The notes: generated by a model from the letters alone, not told the origin. A DNA stretch of 64,000 nucleotides from Glossina fuscipes (GCF_014805625.2 NW_023998490.1:2757987-2821986), one strand, 5' to 3'. Positions 25,031 through 36,939 are shown, counted from the first letter of the stretch. Program-made: numbers and translations.

Positions 25031-26022
25031 TATGCAATTGTTACTATGGATATCGACGACGTTTGTTTTTAGCTCGGCAGCGCCAACCAGTACACAGCCC
25101 GTGAAACAATAGCTGCATTGCCTGATGATCTCTGTTCTTTAAAGATTTCATTTTTGAACCATTTTGCGGTATCTTAGATGTCTATGTTAGAAAAATTTAT
25201 AGCCCAGTTACTGTAACCGCAAAGTGTCGTAGGCTCTATAAAAAACCACGTTTACGGTCAGGTTTTGTATTCAGTTACATAAATGTGTGTAGGTTTTTTG
25301 TTAGTCCCACTTTCTTTTACCTTTACTTCGCGTGTGTCAATTCCAGTCTTTCTTCAGGCTCACCTACATGGTCATTCGCCCCTGTTTCGTGGCCTGTCCA
25401 TATGCTTGGATTTTTCCGATCTATTTTTTTCTGAATTCATAAATATGTTCATTTGGTTTATTGCTCTGGTTTAGTTGTATCGATTTATCCGGCTCAAGTA
25501 GAGAAAATCTTTATGATATGAAAATCTTTGTGGTATGTTTTGAATTTATCGAGCTGCGTCCTTGTTTTAAGTCTGTCTTTTTCGATAAGTTATTAAACTT
25601 TTTCTTCTTGCAAACCTCATAAAATTGCTCTATAAGTTGATCTACGGTTAGTAAAAAAATGAAAACTTGAAATGTATTAGCAAAAGTAGAGTATGCCATG
25701 TTGCTATGGTTCATTTCCCAACTGTGCGTTTGTTGTAAGAGCTCCCTTATTCGTTAGTTGCAGTACGCAGTAAAAAAAAAAAACAACAAAAAATGATTGA
25801 AAGCTATTATTCGAAACAAGCATATTTTTTAGTGTTTCGAAATTTATTTATTAAAAGCCTGAAAAAAAAGGAAACACGCAGTGCGTTTCAATGAAGTCGA
25901 TCTAAAACCAATAAATTAATTTATTTTTAAATTGCAATTTTAATAAAACAAATTTTCTGCAGCTATTTATTCCTAATCCATTTTCTTCTTTTTTGTTTTT
26001 AAATATATGAATTAAATGAATT

Positions 26023-26160
26023 AAATCAGATTTTGTTTTAAATATATTCAAAAATATATATGNNNNNNNNNNATGAATTAAATCAGATTTTGTTTTAAAT
26101 ATATTCAAAAATATATATGAATTAAATCAGATTTTGTTTTAAATATATTCAAAAATATTT
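26023..26160. repeat. 44-bp tandem repeat with an assembly gap
   Basis: Units beginning 'aaatcagattttgttttaa' start at 26023, 26080 and 26124. The last two are exactly 44 bp apart, and ten Ns (26063-26072) interrupt the first. The copies are nearly identical, so the array is recent and probably collapsed in the assembly. Confidence 0.9.
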
Positions 26161-26987
26161 GCATTTTTTAATTGATCGCTTTTTATAATTGTAAGCGGAA
26201 TAATAAATACGTGGGCGAAGGGAAAAAAGTTTAGAGTAAATAAAAAATCGAAAGAAGAATTTTTTAATGAATGGAGATAGGATATAATTTATGGATTTAT
26301 TTATTTATTTGTATATATATGGTTCAGCTAGGATGATTTAGACAACACTTGGCTTAATCCAAATAATTAAAATTAAAGCAGAAGGAATCCTACAACTACG
26401 ACATTAATTTAAAAGCACCAGATTAAACAAAAAGAGAAGCTTACACTCGTCAAGTCGAGACAGCCGACATATGTTAGTTGTATGTATACCACGTGAACAG
26501 TTAATCAGTCAGCGGTTAATTAATCAACGCAAACAGGTTAAAGTTTGGGATAAGTGCAGCAACACTAGCCAGCGCCTTGGTGGATCGTGGCGCGATTATG
26601 AAAAATTCTAAATTTTAGTTTAGGCCTGACATCGTGGATAATACAATCAGCGGGCACTAAAAAAAGTAATTTCAGTAGAACATTTTTGATTCGATTGGGC
26701 TATAAACCTCATTTAGATTTTTACAGAGTATCCTAACCTTTTAACGGTTCGTAGTTGAATTTGCATTAGTTAAGTTTTATAAAAGGAACTGGCGGATGGA
26801 AATATCCGTTTAAACGGAACCGGCAAGTCAATGATAACTTTGCACCTACGCCATTTCGTTCGTTTCTCAAGTGAAGGTAAAGATTTGAGTACTAAACTAC
26901 TTTCATACGGTGACAGCGTGGATGCAAAGACGCAATCGCTTCAACATGGCATAGTGTAGTATGATCGCATACTATCGTATGCATCCA

Positions 26988-27375
26988 CTTGAAGTGTGAC
27001 AAAATTATGCCACTTCAGCATAATCCTTTTGATAAAATAAAATGTCACACTTCACTTCGCATGTAAACAGTGATAATTCTGTTTATATAAGAATAATCTA
27101 GTGTGTGATAAGGATAATTTAGTAAGCAATTACAATCCTGTTTAGAATAAGATAAGAATAATTTAGTGTAAAAATTTAGTATAAATAGTGCCTAAGAAAA
27201 TAAAGAAAGGGAGTTCTCATAAAGCAACTCAACCAAGCGTTTTACTCGCTAATAGCACTAGGCATTCAATCTGCCTGAACCATTAAGATTAGTGACCGTC
27301 TTATGCCGAGACACTTTGGCATTATAAAAGACAGATAGACTTGGCGTACTGCAGCCGAGCAGCATAGGGCCTAAA
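26988..27375 (+). mobile_element. LTR retrotransposon fragment, copy A (LTR plus start of leader)
   Basis: Aligns with 36940-37205. Shared order: 'gaagtgtgaca' then 'aattatgc', 'aaaatttagtataaatag' (a TATA-like core), an 'aataaa'-type signal, 'taaagcaa', an 'aagcgtt..tac.cgctaa' stretch, 'cgcctga' or 'tgcctga', then 'gacttggcg.actg.agccgag'. The last motif looks like a primer-binding-site region just past the LTR. TATA box and polyadenylation signal inside one LTR-sized unit (about 320 bp) fit a Ty3/gypsy- or Pao-like LTR. No coding region follows that I can recognise, so this is a solo or truncated copy. The exact LTR ends and class are uncertain. Confidence 0.55.
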
Positions 27376-27754
27376 CAGATAAACTAATAAGAGACAGATA
27401 ACAGATGAAATAAACACTTCATACCACATCAAACATTATTACAATAGCTTGGCAGATAAGAAGATGACCATACAATAGAAGCATATTTCAGTATGGTTCG
27501 CCTGGTTCGTATTAAGCTCAGGTACAGCCTGCTGAAGCCTAATGCCGGTTTAACTTTTTTCAAAAATTATTCAATGTGTAAATTGAATCAAAGTGTCGAT
27601 CAGCCTTTAAAGCAGTAATAAAGTGGAAGCAGCGTGGAATAAAACGCAAAATACATACTTTGCCCTATAATAGTGTGCTCGTAACTTGTAAATTAGTGGT
27701 TGAAATGTCATGACATTTTGGTACATGTCCTTTGAAAGTTGGCCTTATCCGGAA

Positions 27755-27962
27755 ATCATGTCCACTTGAGTAAGAATCGCAAGTACTAAGCCAGCCTAAG
27801 CGCGGTAGAGTTCACTTGTGCTGTAGGTATAGCGAGTGCTCAGTCGTTAACCTGAGCACTCCCACTAGCCTGCGACCACATTTTCTCTTAGTGTTTTCTG
27901 TTGCTTGACTTCTTTCTGATCATCACCGTGCCGCAGGAATAGAGGACATCCCCCAAATGATT
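27755..27962 (+). mobile_element. tRNA-derived SINE-like element, copy 1
   Basis: Plus-strand copy. It shares with the reverse complement of 45540-45755 the order 'gagtaagaatc', 'cgactaccaagcca' (here 'caagtactaagcca'), a degenerate B-box region ('gcgcggtagagttcactt'), 'gtgcagtagg' (here 'gtgctgtagg'), 'gagtgctcagtcg', 'actagcctgcg' and a CT-rich body. The 3' end ('ctgatca...gaggacatcc') matches the copy at 57.75 kb. Such a layout (tRNA-like head, unrelated body) is that of a SINE transcribed by RNA polymerase III. Confidence 0.6.
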
Positions 27963-28279
27963 GGCTGTATTTAAAAAAAAAAACGGGCCTCTATTAACAA
28001 TATTGCAAAACATGCGTCAGACCGACGACTTATTTTGTGATTTGTAGCGTTCTATGACATTTTTACATAAACACATAAAACGATAGATTTCTTATAAAGT
28101 TTTGCATGTATTAATACCTATTGTTCAACTCAAAAGTGTACGAAGATTTTAATGCACTTCTGTATTAATTTACTCATGAACTAAGCGACAAATAGTACAT
28201 AACAGCTTTGGCTTTAGTCCAGGGATGAGCTCTATTGTAGTAAATTTGACCGGGCCTTTGTTACACTAACAACTCTCAG

Positions 28280-28760
28280 CACTCTTCATGGAACGCCTTA
28301 TCAAAATTTGTCGACAAAAGTCGTTGAGTGCTGGCTATCGGCACATTAAATTGTGAAAGATTTGGATGGGATGAGCCAACCTTTTGAATTCCCTTTAAAT
28401 TTATAATATACGAGGACAAAAATTGGTTCATGATAGTAATTTGATATAGAAATAAATTGTCGCAAAATTTGGGCCATGGAAGTCTACTATTTAATCCTAC
28501 TCCGTAAAATGGTTTACTTTTCACCTTTTTAGTGCTTTATGACGAAAATAAGTGAAGTATAAAAAGGCCGCTTGAAGAAGAAAATTAATTTGCCAAATTT
28601 AGACCACGTCTGCTTACCTTTTGAGATTGCTCTCATTTAAGATCTGCTGGACAATATGCCTTTATGTGAAACAAGCCATAGTTCTTGTTATTCCATTACG
28701 AAAATAAATGATAAAATGCTATAGGCGAAGCGGGGCAGTGCATCGGGCGGCTAGATAAAC
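28280..28760 (+). repeat. R1 repeat body
   Basis: Contains 'tagtgctttatgacgaaaat', 'aatttagaccacgtctgctta' and 'cattacgaaaataaatgataaa', matching 13640-13850. A minus-strand 82-residue frame across it is a shadow of the repeat. It is immediately followed by the fold-back element at 28860. Confidence 0.55.
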
Positions 28761-28859
28761 TACAACGGTTCTACTTTTTTTTATACCTTAGATCACTTGT
28801 TTTCCAAGGGTATATCAAAGGCTTGAGGCAGAACCACCTTTTCTTATACCGATCGAGAA

Positions 28860-29790
28860 CCGAGTTAAGCTTGTCCGCCTGCGTGTCTGACAACGTGACG
28901 CCTATTCAGGTACTTTTCAGGTCAACCTATAGATCGTAATTTCTGACATATATTGATGAAATGCACTACACCGACATGGTTTGGCCCAAGGACAACGACT
29001 AATGGAAACGGTTCAGATCGGTCCACTTTTTCGTCCCCTTTCCGTATGACGAGTTACTTTGGCAAGTCGTTATATGAATAATTATTTTAAGCGACGTTAT
29101 GTAGGACAATTAACGGTAAGCAGCGGCCAGTGGTAATATTTTCATTTGTTTTTATTGTGCATTTACATAGAAAGGGTTAGAAAAGAAAAATAACATTTAT
29201 TTAAGAACAAGTAAGAACATTGTAATCAGGCAAGGCCGAGTATTAGAAACCCTCCCCATTTCGTCTAATACAGTTATTCAATCGTTTTGGTAACAATACA
29301 CATTATCTGCAAATGCAAGGGGATACCTTTCATGAAAGTCTACGTATTGCGGAAATCCTCATATGCAATGGTTTCCAAATACGAGACGTATGTAGTACAA
29401 ATTCGGTAAAGTTGATTTCTATGTCAATTTACAATCACGAACTAATTTTCGCAATGCAATATTAAAAATTGTACCTTTTTGCTATATAAAGATCCAGTTT
29501 TTGTAGGAACGGCTAGGTGAGCGGGGGTTCGAAAAATTGTTCCAATCGAATCAAATTTTCTATACCAATTTAGAATGTCTATATACAGCAACTTTTGTCG
29601 CAGAATTTTTAGCACATTTTCAAAATAGGGCTTTATATGGTCGTAAAAGTGGATCAATCCAAAGGCTTTTCAATAGCGCTCGTCTTTGGGTCCAAGCACA
29701 TCGCTATGCTAAATTTCGTCGAAATATCTCAAAAATTGCGATCTGTAGCTTGAACACAAATTTGCGTGGAAATAGGATAAGAGAGGCCTC
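28860..29790. mobile_element. Fold-back arrangement of two R1 copies
   Basis: The left half (28870-29140) is R1 in plus orientation, with 'caacctatagatcgtaattt', 'tggcccaaggacaacg' and 'ttcagatcggtccact'. The right half (29215-29775) is R1 inverted, with 'tttgggtccaagcacatcg', 'aaatttcgtcgaaatatctc' and 'aaaaattgcgatctgtag'. The centre (29195-29240) carries 'aacaagtaagaacattgtaa', the reverse complement of the family's end motif 'gttcttacttg'. The halves could pair as a long imperfect hairpin. I infer either a fold-back type DNA element or two independent insertions. Confidence 0.5.
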
Positions 29791-32390
29791 AGATTTAGTG
29801 TAATAAAAGGTGTATCTATCTTAAGACCTTCTGGGTGTTACTTATGTTTGAACAAACTTAATATATCCTGTACCCTGCATAAGTGGACTAGGTTATAAAT
29901 ACGCTCTTTGGTAAGTATATCTAACTGAAATTGCATATCATTCCGTTGATTTATAAATTAGTTTCTAATTTAGAGCTTCTTCAAGTCTTGAAAATTGTTA
30001 TAAAATATTTTTCTTTTCGTCGCCAGCATGTGAAATATATACGGGGATAGGCCTAGAATTACCTATTATTGAAAATTTATGCTTGAAACTCGATGCCGCG
30101 TTTTTTTTAACGTGGCTTTTTTCTCATGTCTCTAAGCAAAATATGTTTTTATAATCTTCGTACGTTTTCAAATTAAACATTAGATCTAACTTTTAAACAT
30201 TAAACGTTAAACATTAGATCAGACTTTTTAAAGACAAGACCTTTTACAAACGTATAGATAGAATTCATTTAATTTATCATCAAGTTTTAATAATCATTTA
30301 TACCATAGAATAGCATATCAGCGAAGAGTCAATGAATTACTTGCCAAAAAAAAAAAAAGAAGTAAATAAACAAATAAAAAATTAAAGTGAAAAATAACCG
30401 TGTTTTGGGTATTTTATGCGGTTTACGTTAAAAGAATGCTAAGTAAACCATTAAACTTCAAAATGTAGAAAAAAAAAAAAACACAAAGCGTAAACCAAAA
30501 CCAAAGCTAAAACCAAAACAGTGAATGAAGAAGTCATGCACGAATACGTGTTTATGAGCTGCACAAGGGTACAAGACCTCATCGATGACCTTGCATGCCA
30601 AAGTGAAGATTTTATATTTTATTTTTTTCGTATTTTCTGAATGTCATACACAATACGAGCGACTACTCTGAAATACACATGTGTCAACGTCTCGATGGTT
30701 ATTGGAAAGGAAGACATCAACAATGTAAAAAGACCAACGCAAATGTAATAAAGATACAAAAGGGAAACTATTAGCTTATAATGATCATGAGGTGAACGAG
30801 AGTCCCAGGAGCAAAAGGATGGCATTAGAAAATCGTATCATTCTTTAAAAAAGAATTAATTGAAGTGACACCTTCTATATAGCGACTTAATTAATGTTTT
30901 TGTCTCAGTATTTCTTCGAACGAATAATGAAAAAAATTTTCATGCTCTAACGGTTAATCTGAAAAAAATCATTTTAAGTAGTCATGCATGATATGCCTTT
31001 AGATTTATTATAGATATTGCCATTTATTAATAACTGAGTGCTGCAGCTGTGGAGCAACACGTATTTGTATATATGTATGACTATCGTCAATATATTACCA
31101 AAAATAAATAATGAGAAACCAACAATAACACGATTAAAAACAAAAAAAAAAAATGAAAAAAAAAAAAAAATTCCACACTTCAGTAACGGCAACATGCTGC
31201 GTATGAATGGAACACATCTATAGAATCATAAAGAGGTGAAGGTTGACGACAGGCGCCTAACTCTCAGACATTCATGCAAAATATACATACATCTCATGTT
31301 CATGCTGAATTTTCCACAACTAAAACTTGAACTCTGCCAAAATTACTCGTAAATATACAATTCTAGTTTCAACTTTAAGTACAAAAATTTCATGTAACCA
31401 AAGCACGCACTCTTATCCACATGAACAAAACGAAAGAGAGAGAGAGAGATAAAAAAAAAAGAAATGTTATCAGGATATGCATACGATGCACATACATGTT
31501 CCATTTGCGTATGCATGCATATATTCATACTGCACTCAAATCATTTATTTTGTGCTGAGGTTGCAATCACTTGGAAAGATATTCTACGGATGTATAATAA
31601 ATACATCTCTCATAGAGGGATCCTGTCACCCCCGTCTATAACGCATTTCAAATGTCATTCGATGTAAAATATTTCTGTTATTGACATATATCGTATTTCT
31701 CTTTTTCTAAATCTAAATGCATGTCTCTCACATGTGTTTATATTCAAACATGTTTATTAAGTTATATTATTAAGTATGTTAACATATATACGATGACAAA
31801 GACCTTTACGTCAAAACTTCAACTCATACATTCGTATAAGTAATTACTACTAGATGAGATTATTTAATATATTGTTACAACAGATTTTATGCGATGCCAA
31901 ACAAACAAACGTTGGTTGTTTTCAGATATGCTAATAGCTTTTCATATAAATGATGAATGAACATATCCTCAATTGTTCAAGTAAAAATGAAAAATAATTT
32001 CTGTGTGCGAAGGCTGTAGTTGTCTTTCGTAGAATTCAACGGCATTACATAATCATCATACATTCGCTTCAAGTAAACATAACAAAATTAATGTTCTTAA
32101 TTAATTTAATTATATTTTTATGCACTATTTAGCAAATCCGATATTGAAATACTTCAGCAATATCAATCCTGGATATCCTATATGGTAAAAATCGAATTCA
32201 TGTATCTTACTTCAAAATAAATTGCCAGATTGGTGCATTAGGTGAATTCCCCCGACAGTTTATCAATATGCCACAAATTGGATAAGAATATCGAGAAGAT
32301 ATCTGGATCTTCCATATGGAAATTCATTTATTTTCATCTTTTCGATTTTTATTGCAAATTTTCAAAGTTTATATAGTTTCTCTTTATTAC
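29790..32390. other. Non-coding intronic stretch
   Basis: AT-rich, with poly-A runs near 30345, 30470 and 31142-31172 and a short GA run at 31433-31449. A direct repeat of 'aaacattagatc' lies at about 30176-30225. No supported exon or RNA gene. Confidence 0.4.
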
Positions 32391-32394
32391 ACCC

Positions 32395-33130
32395 ATAAAA
32401 GACATATTCATTTGTGTACAACACCCAGAAGGAAGCTTTCGAGATTTTATATATAACTTTTAGTAACATCAAAGTCTGGTTTGATTTAAGTATGTTCGTC
32501 TGTGTAATGGCTTTTTTCTGGCTACCAAAACGAAGCTATCAAACTATAGGAACTAATTACAAGCAGGTTGATACTGAAAATGTGCTAGCTGGGTCAAAGG
32601 ACACGCCTATACTACCACGTAAACTGAGAACGCCGCTGTTTTCTGAAAGGAAGCAAACTAATTTTTTGGTAATTTTAGCTTAAACTACAAGAGTTAAGTC
32701 TATGGTAATTTGAATGTATTCTCTATGGGCGATGTTTAGTAGGGGTACAAAAATGGAAAAAATTAGCCACGCCTAGCCAATATTATAGTGTATCAAATGC
32801 AAGCTTAAACGCCACATAAAGTAATTACGTTGTTTACAAGTGTTAAATTTGGAACGCACTTGAGCGTGTTCGTCTGCTCGACTGTCCGTCTATACGTCTG
32901 CCTAACTGTGTTCGAACTGTGGCAAATATTCTTCCGTTCGCAAATCTGAAGAGATCGCCACAAATTTGCAAAGGAATTTGTGAAACCGGTTAAAGGGCAC
33001 GCCTACAACGCGTCCATGCCTTTGATTTCTATGTTTTTTGCTACAGGATGTAAATTTTCACTTTTATTTTAAAAAGCAGAAAGTATCAGCCACGTCCAAT
33101 GTATGGAAATTTAGTTTTTTCCTTTGCTCT
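32395..33130 (+). repeat. R2-type dispersed repeat, long copy
   Basis: Aligns with 39106-39630: 'acacccagaaggaag', 'aatattatagtgtatcaa', 'tgtccgtctatacgtctgcc' with 'taactgtg', 'cacaaatttgcaaaggaattt', 'acgcctacaacgcgtccatgcc' and 'agtatcagccacgtccaatg'. It also contains weakly open frames (32414-32683, 33038-33253) that reflect the repeat rather than a gene. Confidence 0.65.
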
Positions 33131-33959
33131 TTTGGTACTCTTTACAGGAACGGGGTGGCTATAAAAGATTCGGTCAAAAAGGCACGTGTTTATTTACACA
33201 TCATATCTGCATTGCTATCTTATATCTCTGTTATTTTCCAAACCTTACCGTAGCATTTACTTTCTATCCTTTTGGGATACAGTTTGCAAATTTAAAGTGT
33301 AATAAGATAAGTAAGAGGCAATCATTTCAATCAATTAATACAATTTCTTCTTTTTTAGAATCTTTATACCCACACTTGCATGAAAGGAATGCATTACATA
33401 GATTTGTTCTTGCGTTTGTAATACGTAGAGGTATCGGCTGCCGGGTACGTATGCGGCCATTTTAGCGAAGTCTGTCTATCCCTCCGTAAACATAGTTTGC
33501 CAAGGCCTACGATCGTAAGGTGTGGCACGAGTTTTAACGAGTTTAAACAAGTACGAGCACTAAGTTCGACTGTGATGTTCATCATTCTTATACTTAAGAA
33601 AATCAAGAAAAAGGAACAAACTAAAGTTTCATAGTTCGTAATATTGGATGGGCGTGGCTAACTTCTTATTTTTGCAGATTAAAAGTGGAAGGTTCACAGT
33701 GCGTTTAATGTAGTTTATAAGAAAAAATTAGCAAAAACTACGAAAAGTAAAGTTGTTGTCAGTTTTTTGTGTTGTAGACGTCTCCTGTGATCGGTTGGGC
33801 CATTTTAAAGCTCTTTTGCCAATTTGTAGACAATGTCTGGCAGAGTATTTCTCATAGATACTACACTATTGAGCCGACGGACAAACAGAGGGACTTGCAT
33901 TCCGAATTCGACAGTGATCAGTCCACTTGATTGGGTTTTTGAATGTTTGCTTTGGGCCT

Positions 33960-34210
33960 CTTAGAGTGAAATTTTGTTACACTATATATATATTGTACAG
34001 GAGTGGTCAATTTTTTCTATTTTTGTACAGATATTAAGGCACCACCAACAGACTAACTAACTAACTAACTGTCTCAGTTCAATTCATTGCGATACCTCCG
34101 ACCGATCTGACCCATTTTCAATACCAGCCAGCGTGTACGAATTTCCGATGTTTTTGAAAAACGAAAGCCGTCAGCTTTATTTTTGCAGGCAGGAGAATAC
34201 TTACAGCAAA
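33960..34210 (-). repeat. R2 repeat fragment, inverted, with CTAA microsatellite
   Basis: On the minus strand it contains 'ggctggtattgaaaatgggt' followed by 'cggtcgg', the R2 core. A short tandem of 'actaacta' units lies at about 34052-34070. It ends less than 350 bp from the donor of the upstream coding exon. Confidence 0.5.
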
Positions 34211-34558
34211 CATTTCACAGACTTTTTAAAATTATTTTTTACATTTTCTTGTTATATTTTTTTTTTAAATGAAATTTTTGAAAAAGCCTTTGCTTGCACT
34301 TCTTGTTGTATGTACGCTACGGACCCATTAGGAGTTTGCGTCTGAATTGCCTGCCACTATAGATTTGCTTACATGCGTACATATGCGCAGATTCCTATAG
34401 TAAGCACTATCGAAGCGTTTTGGACTTCCCCTACCTACTTGTTTGCTAATTGTTTCATGCACGCATGTTTCTAAATTTTCTTTGCAGAGTCGTTTAAATA
34501 GATTTTCTACATAAATCACGGAGCATTTATTATTAGAAAAATCTTTTTCTTTATTTAC

Positions 34559-35286
34559 CTGTGGTATTTAAGCATAGCTCTTGGTAATAGAAATCCATTG
34601 CTGTTGTTATTGTTCTCTGCTACTACATCGGACGTGTTGTATGTCGTTATAGTACAAAGTTCTCTATTGCTATTGTTCGCTGGCGTTGAACATAGGGCGG
34701 GAGTTTGTGAGTTCAAATGTTGACCACATCGCTGTTTATTACTTTTATCGCTATTGATTGTATTGGTTTTCTTGTTGTTGTTATTGCTCGTACCGACGTT
34801 ATTGTTGTTGCCAAAAATGACAGCGAACCGTTGTAGATATGAGTATTTTCCATGTGTGTTATGATGGTTGGTTGTTTTCAGATTAACATTTGGACCACAA
34901 ATACCACCATTATCGTCAACTCGAATGACGCCGTGTGCAAGTTGCTCCAAGTAACGATCTGAACTTGGTTCAGTTATCAGGTTTAGATAATTCTTAGCGG
35001 TTTCTATTGTTGATGATCCACCCGTTGTTTCTGTCGTAGTTGCTACATTATTTCGTTTATGACTATTGCATAGTTTTTCATTTGCGACCTTAGAATCTCC
35101 CCCGTCATCATCTTCATCATCATCACCATCGTAGGGTAGAGCTTCAATTGCGTCGAAATTATATGAATTGAAATATGCTTGCTCGCGATTTCGTTTAACT
35201 TTAGCTGCCTCGGACGTGTGATAATCAATTTCAGCAGTTGTATGATTTGCTATCGATGAAGGCGATGATTTATTATGAATGGGCAT
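34559..35286 (-). CDS. First coding exon of the same long protein (residues 1-242 plus two bases)
   Basis: Start codon at 35286-35284 in the context 'cgaaaaatgcc', a good fly initiation context, with an in-frame stop nine bases upstream. The exon encodes 242 full codons and ends '...AMLKYH' plus 'ag' before a donor 'gtaaat'; reading through the donor adds one Arg and a stop, as expected for intron. Visible features: a Lys/Arg patch near residues 30-34, an acidic run 'DGDDDEDDDGGD' at 53-64, a more conserved-looking block 'SDRYLEQLAHGVIRVDDNGG' (109-128) and 'GKYSYLQRFAVIFG' (146-159), then Asn-rich tracts at 160-171 and 224-230. No signal peptide or membrane segment. It joins the large exon at 8515 with perfect phase. 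Family not recognised. Confidence 0.82.
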
Positions 35287-35436
35287 TTTTCGTTAAACTT
35301 TTGTTGTATGGTGTAGTGTTAAAAACTTAATCATTGACGGATGACTTTTCCAATTTTCAATTGTTATTACTTTTGATCTTAAGATAAGCTGGCTGGCAGA
35401 GTTGGATTAATTCCTTGGCATTATTTGCAGCATATT
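35287..35436 (-). other. Predicted 5' UTR part of the first coding exon, with a short upstream ORF
   Basis: Reading the minus strand, a pyrimidine-rich stretch 'tttcttaatcttaatcttacag' ending at 35437 is a good acceptor, which would start this exon at 35436. A 27-base upstream ORF (35433-35407, eight codons, start within the first four bases of the exon) precedes the main start codon. If the acceptor is used, a further upstream non-coding exon and the promoter lie at higher coordinates. Confidence 0.5.
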
Positions 35437-35439
35437 CTG

Positions 35440-36060
35440 TAAGATTAAGATTAAGAAACAAATTTATTTATAATTATGCTTAAAAAATCGAAATTTAATT
35501 GATATGTGAAGCAATTTTTTTTTTACTTCAACATCCGTTTAGGTTTTCTATTCATAGTCAATTATTGTAAACCTGTTTTCTGCCGTTAGCGGTTGCAAGC
35601 CTTCTGATTTAGTCGATGTCTTTTTAAATACAATCGCCTTTTATCAATAAATGAAAAATTGTTATTGTGCTCAATGCAGGCGGTATATTAAATTTAATAA
35701 ATGTTGGCTACGCATAAAAGCCCATTAGAGGCGTTTTAAGTTACGATTAGAGTAAATAATGGTATGTCCGTCTGATGGTCTGCATCTTGGAGTCAAAAAT
35801 CCTTTAACATTAATAATTTGTCTTGATCTTTAATATTTACTTCTTGCTCTTGTCATAGATAGTATAGAGTTTTATTTATGGAGTTTAATGATTTAGAATT
35901 TAAAGTTCAGTTTAATATTGCGTTTACAGTAGGAGTTGTTTCACTGACTTGATCAGATCATTTCATTTGAAATTCCTAACGTTTGCTTTGCTTTCAAGTC
36001 GTCAAGCGATTAATTTCAATCTATAAATATGAAATGTTTTTATATGAAGATGTTCTCTTA
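35440..36060. other. Non-coding sequence upstream of the first coding exon
   Basis: AT-rich with no recognised gene. On the gene model this is intron in the 5' UTR or upstream flank. I saw no promoter signal that I would defend. Confidence 0.4.
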
Positions 36061-36066
36061 GGTGCT

Positions 36067-36850
36067 TTAATTGGACATTGTTTGAACATTTGTTAACTTG
36101 ACAAAATCAGTTAGCGAGAGAAATTGTTGCAATACATATTGATCAAGATATTTTGCATAATTTTCTGCAACTTTTTCCCATCTTATTGGTAACATGGCGA
36201 TAGCGGGTCGATAAAACGATATTGGTTTGGCAGCGATCCAATCTTCGAACCATTTTCGCACTTCTTCAGCATTTCGAAACCGCGTACCAACCAAGCCACC
36301 CTGTATCGATCCGAACAATTGGTAATGAGAAGCTGCTATGTCTGGTGAGTACGCAGAATGCGGTAGAACTACCCTTTCGAGTTGCAACAGAGAATTCTTG
36401 AAAGCTCTTGCAACGTGTGGCCGAACGGATCACTTTACGTCTATTAATTACTCTTGCTCATCTTTTTTGCAACAATACATCCTTCACTTGACGTCGGCAA
36501 ATGTCTACAGTAACAGTCGATTTTAGCAGCGGCAAAACTTTATGACAGTCAACATTCGGTATCGATGTGTATGGCTCGCCTGGACTAACCTATGCTTGAG
36601 ATCGTTGTATTAGATTCCATTATCCCTTCTTCTCCCTCGTGTAAACGTCTAGAAAAAGTTGATCATCAACTGCTAAGCTGCTCGAAAGTTCTTTGACTGT
36701 TGAGTTTTCAGGCAGGAAGTCTTGGAATTCATTGTCTTCGAACTGTTTTAGACGCGCAGGCTGTTCTTTGTCTTTGACACCATCGTTACTTCTAACAGTG
36801 TTTGATGAGCTTCGGCCCTAGATTTCGTCAAATCAAACAACAAAATTAAT
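36067..36850 (-). pseudogene. Mariner transposase pseudogene (frameshifts, stops, internal deletion)
   Basis: On the minus strand the pieces follow transposase order. The N-terminal part reads 'LLFDLTKSRAEAHQTLLEV' (about 36846-36790). In another frame, 'KQFEDNEFQDFLPENSTVKE' and 'LAVDDQ' (about 36745-36660) match the linker and second helix-turn-helix. Then come a 'GEP' motif, a shortened middle and 'VKDVLLQKR' with an in-frame stop. Finally, after a shift, 'RPHVARAFKNSLLQ' leads into 'LPHSAYSPDIAASHYQLF', 'GTRFRNAEEVRKWFEDW' and 'WEKVAENYAKYLDQYV'. The 'SPD' Asp is the expected third catalytic acid of a DD34D element. The first catalytic Asp lies in the deleted part, and the second is lost at the shift before 'RPH'. 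The copy cannot be active. No terminal inverted repeats were identified. Confidence 0.8.
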
Positions 36851-36939
36851 GAATGTGAAAATGCAATTTTTATCGTCGCGCACTGATTAGAGTCGTCGCA
36901 CACTGAATAACTCAGTAATACTAAATGGAAAAACTCACT

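Larger units (their letters stand above)
8516..34558 (-). other. Predicted 26-kb intron between the two coding exons
   Basis: The donor at 34558 (exon 'ag', then 'gtaaat') and the acceptor at 8516 ('...tttcatttcag') are both consensus-like. The split codon phases match exactly (two bases plus one, giving AGT, Ser). The intron carries most of the repeats listed below. I saw no other convincing coding exon inside it, but a small phase-compatible cassette exon could be missed by eye. RNA evidence would settle it. Confidence 0.65.
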
